DNA of 5,131 nucleotides from the NCBI GenBank assembly GCA_028291485.1, contig JAQGHZ010000042.1, positions 1 to 5,131 of the forward strand, given 5' to 3'. Within the stretch, counting starts at the first letter, position 1; each line of letters starts with the position of its first letter. This document shows, piece by piece, positions 1 through 5,131 of this stretch. Origin of the DNA: Rubritepida sp. (lineage in GTDB: Bacteria > Pseudomonadota > Alphaproteobacteria > Acetobacterales > Acetobacteraceae). The position numbers were made by a program, and so were the translations under genes. The notes under the pieces are model-generated. The model was not told where the DNA came from. It did no database searches and saw nothing but the letters and a program-made list of their open reading frames with translations.

Positions 1-620
1 GCAAGCCGCATGACCGCGCTGCCTACGGGCCGGAGATGGGCCGCGACATCACCCGGCTGATGGACCACCTCGGCATCGCGAAGGCCCATATCGTCGGCTA
101 TTCCATGGGCGCGCATATCGTTGCCCAGCTCGCGACGCTGGAGCCCGCGCGCTTCCTCACGCTCACCCTGGGCGGCGCGCCCGGCCGCCTCGGCTGGACG
201 GCGGAGGACCAGCGCCGCGTGGACATCGAATCCGCCGAGATGGACGAGGGCCTGCTGCGCTCGCAGTTCATCCGGCTCTGGCCGCACGACCGCCACCCGC
301 CGAGCGAGGCGGAGATCCGCGCGGATTCCGAGCGCCGGCTGGTCGGCCAGGACGCGCGTGCCCTCGCCGCCGTCCGCCGTTCCAACCCCGACCAGGTGGT
401 GCCGATCGAGCGGCTGGCCGCCGTGCCCATGCCGGTTCTCGGCATCGTCGGCACGGCCGATCCCTATCTGCGCGGCTTCGAGCAGTTGAAGGCGGCGATG
501 CCTTCGCTCCAGCTCGTCACCATCCCCGGCGCGAGCCATGGCGGCGCGCCGGGGACGCCGCAGTTCCGCGAGGCGCTCCTCGCCTTCCTGCAGGCGCACC
601 CGGCCTCGACGAGCGGTTAG
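1..620 (+). CDS. Alpha/beta hydrolase, C-terminal part (5' end outside window)
   Basis: The frame is open from the window edge (first full codon at 3) and ends at TAG 618-620, giving 205 visible codons. It reads KPHDRAAYGPEM before the ATG at 36, which matches the loop before helix A' in this fold, so the ATG at 36 is internal and not the start. Numbering from that Met, the nucleophile elbow GYSMG places Ser23 (codon 102-104). The acid is probably Asp142 in GTADPY (459-461) and the base His168 in GASHGG (537-539), so a full Ser-Asp-His triad is present. Residues about 48-125 form the variable cap region. About 60-80 N-terminal residues, including the HG oxyanion motif, should lie upstream. 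This is the esterase/lactonase-like branch (pimeloyl-ACP methyl esterase or enol-lactonase type), probably cytoplasmic. The substrate cannot be told from sequence. The gene converges on the aminotransferase operon and is probably unrelated to it. Confidence 0.9.
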   Translation, partial: KPHDRAAYGPEMGRDITRLMDHLGIAKAHIVGYSMGAHIVAQLATLEPARFLTLTLGGAPGRLGWTAEDQRRVDIESAEMDEGLLRSQFIRLWPHDRHPPSEAEIRADSERRLVGQDARALAAVRRSNPDQVVPIERLAAVPMPVLGIVGTADPYLRGFEQLKAAMPSLQLVTIPGASHGGAPGTPQFREALLAFLQAHPASTSG

Positions 621-667
621 AGCATGATCGCCGCAGGTGGAATCACCGGAGGCGTGAATCATGCTCT
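619..667. repeat. Palindromic intergenic element (nested hairpin), GAGCATGAT type
   Basis: A perfect 10-nt inverted repeat, AGAGCATGAT (619-628) and ATCATGCTCT (658-667), encloses further complementary steps: CGCC 629-632 with GGCG 651-654, and GGTG 636-639 with CACC 644-647 around a GAAT loop. The only interruptions are a 3-nt bulge (655-657) and a 3x3 internal loop (633-635/648-650), so the whole 49 nt can fold as one long hairpin on either strand. From memory, Alphaproteobacteria carry many dispersed intergenic palindromes with GAGCATGATC...GATCATGCTC arms; this looks like a lineage variant. The left arm overlaps the hydrolase stop codon. It lies between convergent genes, so it could stop or protect both transcripts, but no T-run follows it on either strand, so it is not a standard intrinsic terminator. 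Confidence 0.8.
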
Positions 668-681
668 CAAAACGACAAGCC

Positions 682-702
682 AGAGCTTTTGCAGTGAGCT
701 CT
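682..702. terminator. Small hairpin in the convergent gap, possible terminator or part of the repeat
   Basis: AGAGCT (682-687) pairs with AGCTCT (697-702) across a 9-nt loop, with a possible G-T pair extending the stem inward. On the minus strand it lies 17 nt after the aminotransferase stop codon and is the first stem-loop such a transcript would meet. The stem is short and not followed by a T-run, so termination is only a possibility. It may instead be the flank of the same dispersed repeat family as 619-667. Confidence 0.35.
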
Positions 703-719
703 TGCGAACGGAAAAAGTT

Positions 720-1949
720 CTAGCCGGCCAGTTTCGCGCCGATCCGCAGCACGTGCTCCACGTCGCTCTCGTCGTTCCACATGTGGAAGGCGAAGCGCAG
801 CAGGCCGCGGCGGATGGTGAAGTCCACGCCCTCCGCCTTCAGCGCGGCGGCGAAGGCGTCGAGCTTCGCATCGCCCGTGGCCTCGGGACCGCCGACCAGG
901 TTGCGCGCGCCGACGGTGACCATGTGGCTCTGCGCCTCCGGGAAGGGCGGGCGGTTCACCGGCCAGCCCTGCTGCGCGAGCCCTTCGGCGAGGCGCCTGG
1001 CCAGCGCCGTCACGCGCCGCTCGATGTTGGCGACGCCCACCTCCAGCGTCTCGCCCATCGCGGCATGCGCGGCGGTCAGGCCGAGATAGTTGAGGTGGCC
1101 AAGCTCGAAGCGCTGCGCATCGTCGCGGAAGGCAAATTTGCGGCCCTCGAAGGCGGAGTAGTGGCCGCCGGTGGCGATCGCCGTGCGGGCCACCGACATC
1201 GGCGTCAGCTTCGTGATCCATTCCTTGCGAACATACAAAAATCCCTGGCCGCGCAGACCGTTCATCCCCTTGCTGGTGCTGGTGACCAACGCATCGATCA
1301 TCTCGCGCTCGACATCGAGGCGCATGACGCCGAGGCACTGCACGCCGTCCACCAGGAGGAGCGCGCCCGCCGCCCGCGCCGCGGCGCCGATGGTGGCGAG
1401 GTCGGTGCGGAAGCCGGGCGTGAAGGTGATGGCGGAGGCGGCGACGAGGCGCGTGCGCCCATCGATCGCCTCGGCCATGGCTGGGGCGTCGATGGCGCCC
1501 CGGTCCGGCGCGACGACGCGGACCTCGATGCCGAAGCGTTGCGACAGCAGCTCCCAGATATAGACGTTGTTGGCGTGCTCCAGCTCCTCGCTGACCACGA
1601 CATTGTCCCCGGCCTGCCAGGGCAGCGCGGTCGCGATGGCGTTGAGCCCCTCGGAGACGTTGCGGGTGAAGGCGATCTCTTCGGGCGTGGCGCCGATCAG
1701 CTTGGCGAAGAGCGCGCGGGTCTCGTCCTTCATCGTGGTCTCGGCGATGTCGCCGGCGACGACCTCATGCTCGGCGGCCAGCCGCGACGTCACCGCGGCA
1801 TGTACGCTCTCGGAGAGCAGGCCACGCGAGCCGAGGTTGAGGTAGGTGCCGCGCACGGCCGCCGCGTAACGCGCGCGGATCGCGGGCCAGTCGGGAGTGA
1901 AGGGGGCGGGCGCCGGGGACAGGCTCTGGCGGTCGGGAACTTCGTTCAT
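720..1949 (-). CDS. Class V PLP-dependent aminotransferase (isopenicillin-N-epimerase-like group)
   Basis: A 409-residue fold-type I PLP enzyme, full length for the class. The start MNEVPDRQ is chosen because AGGAG lies 9 nt upstream, and because the in-frame ATG at 2075 would overlap the upstream permease by over 100 nt and add a low-complexity leader. Visible motifs: phosphate loop TRNVSEGLN (95-103); His125 in EHANN, which stacks on the cofactor; Asp201 and Gln204 in VDGVQ, contacting the pyridine ring and its 3'-oxygen; Lys227 in TSTSKGMNG, the Schiff-base lysine (codon 1269-1271); and Arg385 in LRFAFHMWN, the substrate carboxylate site. The only cysteine is Cys205, and the C-terminal Cys loop of cysteine desulfurases is missing, so transamination, racemisation or lyase chemistry is more likely than sulfur transfer. 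It is the last gene after aapM (16-nt gap), so it probably acts on the imported compound in the cytoplasm. The substrate is unknown. Confidence 0.92.
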   Translation of the reverse strand: MNEVPDRQSLSPAPAPFTPDWPAIRARYAAAVRGTYLNLGSRGLLSESVHAAVTSRLAAEHEVVAGDIAETTMKDETRALFAKLIGATPEEIAFTRNVSEGLNAIATALPWQAGDNVVVSEELEHANNVYIWELLSQRFGIEVRVVAPDRGAIDAPAMAEAIDGRTRLVAASAITFTPGFRTDLATIGAAARAAGALLLVDGVQCLGVMRLDVEREMIDALVTSTSKGMNGLRGQGFLYVRKEWITKLTPMSVARTAIATGGHYSAFEGRKFAFRDDAQRFELGHLNYLGLTAAHAAMGETLEVGVANIERRVTALARRLAEGLAQQGWPVNRPPFPEAQSHMVTVGARNLVGGPEATGDAKLDAFAAALKAEGVDFTIRRGLLRFAFHMWNDESDVEHVLRIGAKLAG

Positions 1950-1958
1950 GGACGACTT

Positions 1959-1963
1959 CTCCT
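1959..1963 (-). promoter_or_regulatory. Ribosome binding site of the aminotransferase gene
   Basis: AGGAG on the minus strand, 9 nt before the ATG at 1949. It sits in the 16-nt gap after the aapM stop codon and decides the start MNEVPD over the longer in-frame candidate at 2075. Confidence 0.75.
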
Positions 1964-1965
1964 CA

Positions 1966-3066
1966 TCAGAAGTTGCGGCCTTGCGCCAGCTCGGCCTCGA
2001 GGTGTCGGGCCCGAAACGAAAGAAAGGCGCAAATGGCGAAATAGAGCAAGGCGACGAAGAGGTACGCCTCGACATAGTAGCGGGACCAGGCGGGGTCCTC
2101 GAGCGCGGCCATGGCGCCTCCCAGCACGTCGAAGAGTCCGATCACCACCAGCAGCGAGGTGTTCTTGAAGGCCCGGATCACGTCGTTGGCGAGCGCCGGG
2201 ACCGCGATGCGCAGCGCCTGGGGCAGGATCACCCGTGTGGTCCGTGCCCAGGCGCCGAGGCCCAGCGCCCGCGCCGCCTCCTCCTGCCCGCGCGGCAGGG
2301 CCTGAAGGCCGCCGCGCACCGCCTCGGCCGAATAGGCCGCGAAGAAGATCGCCATGCCGAGCTGGGCGCGGAGCAGCTTGTCGGGGTTCATGCCCTCGGG
2401 GAGGAAGAGCGGCACCAGCAGCGAGGCCATGAACAGCACGTTCACCAGCGGCAGTCCGCGCACGATCTCCACATAGCCGCGCGAGACGCCGCGCAGCACG
2501 GGCAGTTCGCTGCGCCGGCCGAGCGCCAGCACCACCGCCAGCGGCATGCCCAGCGCCACCGTGCCGACGAAGAGCAGCACCGCCAGCGGCAGCCCGCCCC
2601 AGCGGCCGGTGGGCACGTAGCTCAGGCCGAGGATGCCGCCGGTCTGCAGGACCAGCGCAGCAGCGATGGCCGCGATCCAGGCCACCAGCAGTGCGCGGGA
2701 CCAGAGGACGCGGATCGTGGTGATCGCCGTCATGACGCCCAGCAGCCCGACCACCAGCCCGCCGCGCCATTGCTCGTCATAGGGATAGGTGGCGAAGAGG
2801 ATGACGCGCCACTTCTGGCCGATCACCGCCCAGCAGGCGCCGGCGGCCGTGCGGCAGACCGTCGGATCCGGCGTCGCCCAGACGGCCTGCGTGACGAGCC
2901 AGTGCCACAGGCCCGGGCCGACCCAGACGCAAAGGGCCAGGATCGCGACGGTGAGCGCGATGCTGATCGGGCCGGCGAAGAACTCCCGCCGCAGCCAGCC
3001 GATCGCACCGACCCGCGGCACGGGTGGCGGCGGGCGCGAGAGGTCCAGCACGATTCCCTGGTCCAT
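1966..3066 (-). CDS. aapM: General L-amino acid ABC transporter permease AapM (BztC type)
   Basis: A 366-residue inner-membrane permease of the HisMQ family, forming the channel with AapQ. About eight hydrophobic segments are visible (roughly 32-55, 102-121, 125-144, 157-182, 205-222, 232-254, 302-320, 330-351). The region ACWAVIGQKWRVILFATYPY (78-97) between the first two segments is the soluble insert that marks AapM/BztC and separates it from short HisM-type permeases. The EAA loop that docks to the ATPase is intact: Glu263-Ala-Ala, Gly269 and LP at 281-282. RGLPLVNVLFMASLL (203-217) is the usual permease segment after the long N-terminal part. ATG at 3066 follows the aapQ stop by 3 nt and has AGGAG 9 nt upstream. 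The gene that normally follows, the ATPase aapP, is replaced here by an aminotransferase. The family assignment is firm. The transported substrate is inferred only. Confidence 0.9.
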   Translation of the reverse strand: MDQGIVLDLSRPPPPVPRVGAIGWLRREFFAGPISIALTVAILALCVWVGPGLWHWLVTQAVWATPDPTVCRTAAGACWAVIGQKWRVILFATYPYDEQWRGGLVVGLLGVMTAITTIRVLWSRALLVAWIAAIAAALVLQTGGILGLSYVPTGRWGGLPLAVLLFVGTVALGMPLAVVLALGRRSELPVLRGVSRGYVEIVRGLPLVNVLFMASLLVPLFLPEGMNPDKLLRAQLGMAIFFAAYSAEAVRGGLQALPRGQEEAARALGLGAWARTTRVILPQALRIAVPALANDVIRAFKNTSLLVVIGLFDVLGGAMAALEDPAWSRYYVEAYLFVALLYFAICAFLSFRARHLEAELAQGRNF

Positions 3067-3069
3067 CCC

Positions 3070-4206
3070 TCAGCGCTCCTGCAGCAGGACGGCGCGATTG
3101 TAGCGGGCCATGGCGGCGCCGATGACGAGGCTGATGAAGAGGTAGACTGCCGACATCAGCAGTACCGCCTCCACCACATGACCCGTCTGGGCGAGGGTGG
3201 TGTTGGAGATATTCACCACGTCCGGATAGCCGATGGCGACGGCCAGCGAGGAGTTCTTGACCAGGCTGACATATTGCGCGGCCAGCGGCGGCACCATGAC
3301 GCGCAGCGCCTGCGGCATCACCACGAGGCGCGAGATCTGGCCCCGTTTCAGTCCCAGCGCGCGAGCCGTCTCGACCTGCGCCTTGGGCACGGAGAGCACG
3401 CCACCACGCACGATCTCGGCCACGAAGGCCGCGATGTAGAGCGAAAGTCCCAGGAAGAGCGCCACGAACTCCGGACTCACCGAGATGCCGCCCCGGATGG
3501 CGAGGCCGCGCACGGCCGGCCATTCCAGGGCGGTGGGCGCGCCGCCGATCGCCCAGGCGGCGAGCGGCAGGACCAGGATCAGCGCGATGGCGGGCCAGAG
3601 CACGGGCCAGCGCCGGAGGCGTGCCAGGACGGCCCACCCGATCGCCAGGACGAAGCCCGCGAGCAAGGCCCAGCCCGCCATCTCCCAGGCCGGATGCGGC
3701 TGCGGCCAGGCCAGCATCACGCCGCGATTGCTGATCAGCAGGCCTTCCATCGGCCGCAGCGCCTGGCGCGGTCCCGGCAGGCGCGTGATCAGCCAGTACC
3801 AGAAGATGATCTGCAGCAGCTGCGGCGTGTTGCGGAAGAGCTCGACATAGGCCCCCGACAGCGCCCGCGCGCCGAGGTTGGGCGAAAGCCGCATCAGCCC
3901 CAGCGCCACGCCGAGGATGGTCGCCGCGACGATGGCGAAGGCGGAGACCTTCAGCGTGTTCAGCAACCCCACGAGAAAGGCGCGCGCATAGGTGTCGCTC
4001 GGCTGGAAGGGGATCGCGGATTCGCCGATGCCGAAGCCGGCCTGCTCCCAGAGGTAGGAGAACCCCATGGCGATGCCGCGCCGACCCAGCGCATCGGCGG
4101 CGTTGCCGAGGCACCAGGCGAAGGCGCCGAGCAGGACGGCCAGCAGCGCCGCCTGAAGCGCGATATCGCGCGGCCGGGGCCGCTGTCGGGGCGCGGCCGC
4201 GCTCAC
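3070..4206 (-). CDS. aapQ: General L-amino acid ABC transporter permease AapQ (BztB type)
   Basis: A 378-residue inner-membrane permease, partner of AapM. The start is GTG (4206), one base after the aapJ stop, with only a weak TTGAG upstream, so translation probably depends on ribosomes finishing aapJ. Family marks in order: GFSYLWEQAGFGIGESAIPF (48-67); TYARAFLVGLLNTLKV (72-87); ELFRNTPQLLQIIFWYWL (122-139); SNRGVMLAWPQP (159-170); the segment 240-267 around SPEFVALFLGLSLYIAAF; and a docking loop with Glu279-Thr-Ala281, Gly285 and Pro298. The Thr in EAA is a mild variation. About eight membrane segments are visible, with an extra pair (roughly 173-221) inserted between the two halves as is usual for AapQ. 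The end (ARYNRAVLLQER) is complete. The assignment rests on remembered family sequences and the gene order J-Q-M. Confidence 0.9.
   Translation of the reverse strand: MSAAAPRQRPRPRDIALQAALLAVLLGAFAWCLGNAADALGRRGIAMGFSYLWEQAGFGIGESAIPFQPSDTYARAFLVGLLNTLKVSAFAIVAATILGVALGLMRLSPNLGARALSGAYVELFRNTPQLLQIIFWYWLITRLPGPRQALRPMEGLLISNRGVMLAWPQPHPAWEMAGWALLAGFVLAIGWAVLARLRRWPVLWPAIALILVLPLAAWAIGGAPTALEWPAVRGLAIRGGISVSPEFVALFLGLSLYIAAFVAEIVRGGVLSVPKAQVETARALGLKRGQISRLVVMPQALRVMVPPLAAQYVSLVKNSSLAVAIGYPDVVNISNTTLAQTGHVVEAVLLMSAVYLFISLVIGAAMARYNRAVLLQER
3076..3080 (-). promoter_or_regulatory. Ribosome binding site of aapM
   Basis: AGGAG on the minus strand, 9 nt before the aapM ATG (3066), inside the last codons of aapQ. 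A second purine run, GAGGG, touches the start codon. The placement suggests translation of aapM is coupled to that of aapQ. Confidence 0.7.
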
Positions 4207-4207
4207 C

Positions 4208-5131
4208 TCAATTGAACGGGGGCGTGTAGATCAGCCCGCCGCGAGACCAGAGGTCGTTGATGCCGCGCGGCAGGTTCAGCCCCGATTGCGCGCCGAAATT
4301 GCGGTCGTAGATCTCGGCATAATTGCCGACGCTGCTGACGACGCGATAGGCCCAGCGCTCCTCAAGGCCGAGGGCGCGGCCCAAGCCCGGCGTCACGCCC
4401 AGGAAGCGGCGAATGCCGGGATCCTCGGAGGCCAGCGCCTGTTCGACATTGGCGGAGGTGAGGCCGGTTTCCTCGGCCTCGATCGTCGCGTTGACCACCC
4501 AGGTCACGATGTCGCGCCACTGCTCGTCGCCATGCCGCACCACCGGGGCCATGGGGTCGCGCCCGAAGACCTCGCGCAGGATCACGAAGTCATTGGGGTT
4601 GGAGGCGAAGGTGGCGCGCTGCGCGGCGAGGCCGGACGTCGTCTGCACGTTCACGTCGCAGCGGCCGGAGAAGAAGGCCTGGGCCAGCTCCTGCTGCTTG
4701 TCGATGACGACGGGCGTGTAGCGCATGTTGTTCCGCGCGAAGACGTCGGCGACCACGCGCTCGGAGGTGGTGCCGGGCGCCACGCAGACGGTGGCGCCGT
4801 CGAGGTCGCGCACCGAGGTGGCGTTCAGCGAGCGCGGCACCATGAAGCCCTGGGCATCGTAGAAGGTGACGGGTGCGAAGTTGAAGCCCATCGCCGTGTC
4901 GCGTGTCAGCGTGACGGTCACGGCATTGACCAGCAGGTCCACCTCGCCGGTCTGCAGGACGGGGAAGCGCGTCTGCGCCGTGGTGCGGACGTAGCGGACC
5001 TTGTTCGGATCACCGAGCACCGCGGCCGCGACGGCGCGGCAGGTGTCGACATCCATGCCGGTCCATTCGCCACGGCTGTTCAGCATGGAGAAGCCGGCGC
5101 GCGAGCCGTGGATGCCGCAGATCAGCTCGCC
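4208..5131 (-). CDS. aapJ: Amino acid ABC transporter periplasmic binding protein AapJ (BztA type), N-terminus outside window
   Basis: 307 codons are visible, running off the right edge. About 30-35 residues with the signal peptide should be missing. The first visible residues, GELICGIHGSRAGFS, match the start of the mature AapJ domain, so the ATG at 5086 is internal. Family marks: GEWTGMDVDTCRAVAAAVLG, TAQTRFPVLQTGEVD, LTRDTAMGFNF with the ligand-carboxylate arginine (codon 4901-4903), YDAQGFMV, CVAPGTTSE, VGNYAEIYDRN, and the ending LPRGINDLW...GLIYTPPFN. Two pocket motifs differ from the consensus I recall: LSRNTTWT is LVNAVTVT (4910-4933), and the Asp of TTDxSGL is Thr (4640-4642). It binds the substrate in the periplasm and docks on AapQ-AapM. 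The stop codon is one base from the aapQ GTG. Family assignment is strong. Ligand identity is open, and the pocket changes argue against assuming broad L-amino acid uptake. Confidence 0.9.
   Translation of the reverse strand, partial: GELICGIHGSRAGFSMLNSRGEWTGMDVDTCRAVAAAVLGDPNKVRYVRTTAQTRFPVLQTGEVDLLVNAVTVTLTRDTAMGFNFAPVTFYDAQGFMVPRSLNATSVRDLDGATVCVAPGTTSERVVADVFARNNMRYTPVVIDKQQELAQAFFSGRCDVNVQTTSGLAAQRATFASNPNDFVILREVFGRDPMAPVVRHGDEQWRDIVTWVVNATIEAEETGLTSANVEQALASEDPGIRRFLGVTPGLGRALGLEERWAYRVVSSVGNYAEIYDRNFGAQSGLNLPRGINDLWSRGGLIYTPPFN

Noticed and set aside
36..38. The ATG at 36 as the true start of the hydrolase.
   Set aside because: The frame is open upstream and encodes residues typical of the fold, and starting there would remove the first strands and the oxyanion loop.
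707..735. A T-run just after the aminotransferase stop codon (minus strand) as an intrinsic terminator.
   Set aside because: The only stem before it, around CTGGCCGGCTAG, allows about four pairs including a G-T pair. That is too weak to call.
1950..2075. An in-frame N-terminal extension of the aminotransferase by 42 residues.
   Set aside because: It would overlap the end of aapM, is low in complexity, and is outcompeted by the ATG at 1949 with AGGAG at good spacing.
624..2168. A plus-strand open frame of 514 codons opposite the aminotransferase, starting within the palindrome.
   Set aside because: It is antisense to a gene with a full set of PLP motifs, its protein has a shadow-like composition, and it has no clear ribosome binding site.
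1946..2770. A second minus-strand frame overlapping aapM.
   Set aside because: It is out of frame with the permease and rich in Arg, Ala and Gly without membrane pattern. It is a shadow.
2777..4114. A minus-strand 445-codon frame over aapQ and the start of aapM.
   Set aside because: It is out of frame with both permeases and has no recognisable domain, whereas the aapQ frame carries family motifs throughout.
1897..4215. A plus-strand open frame of 772 codons opposite aapM and aapQ.
   Set aside because: It lies antisense to two well-recognised permeases. Its translation is rich in His, Gln, Arg, Asp and Gly with no fold or motif, as expected from the antisense of GC-rich codons. Its length comes from base composition.

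Overview
The window is strongly GC-rich and densely coding. It looks like chromosome of a high-GC alphaproteobacterium. An Acetobacteraceae/Rhodospirillales (Roseomonas-like) source is my best guess, from an Aap/Bzt-type amino acid transporter plus a GAGCATGAT...ATCATGCTC palindrome of a kind I recall as dispersed between genes in Alphaproteobacteria. The taxonomic call is an inference.

Layout: (1) Positions 1-620, plus strand: the 3' part of an alpha/beta hydrolase gene whose N-terminus lies outside the window. (2) Positions 621-719: a 99-nt convergent gap. It is filled by a perfect 10-bp inverted repeat with nested inner stems (619-667) and a smaller hairpin (682-702). (3) Positions 720-5131, minus strand: one tightly packed gene set, read right to left. 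It holds aapJ (periplasmic binding protein, N-terminus cut by the window edge), aapQ (permease), aapM (permease) and a class V PLP-dependent aminotransferase. Gaps between these genes are 1, 3 and 16 nt, so a single transcript is very likely; its promoter lies beyond position 5131.

How they work together: AapJ would capture an amino acid or related compound in the periplasm and deliver it to an AapQ-AapM membrane channel. The fourth standard part, the ATPase AapP, normally follows aapM. Here the aminotransferase occupies that place and the strand then ends at the convergent gap, so the ATPase must come from upstream or elsewhere. The aminotransferase may process the imported compound. AapJ departs from the remembered family consensus at two ligand-pocket motifs, so the substrate may not be the usual broad set of L-amino acids.

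I see no CRISPR array, tRNA, rRNA, insertion sequence or phage gene. Apart from the 99-nt gap, no stretch longer than a few tens of bases is non-coding. The clearest points for a second look are the altered AapJ pocket, the ATPase-less operon with its aminotransferase, and the palindromic element whose edge forms part of a stop codon. I did not find a convincing entirely new system.
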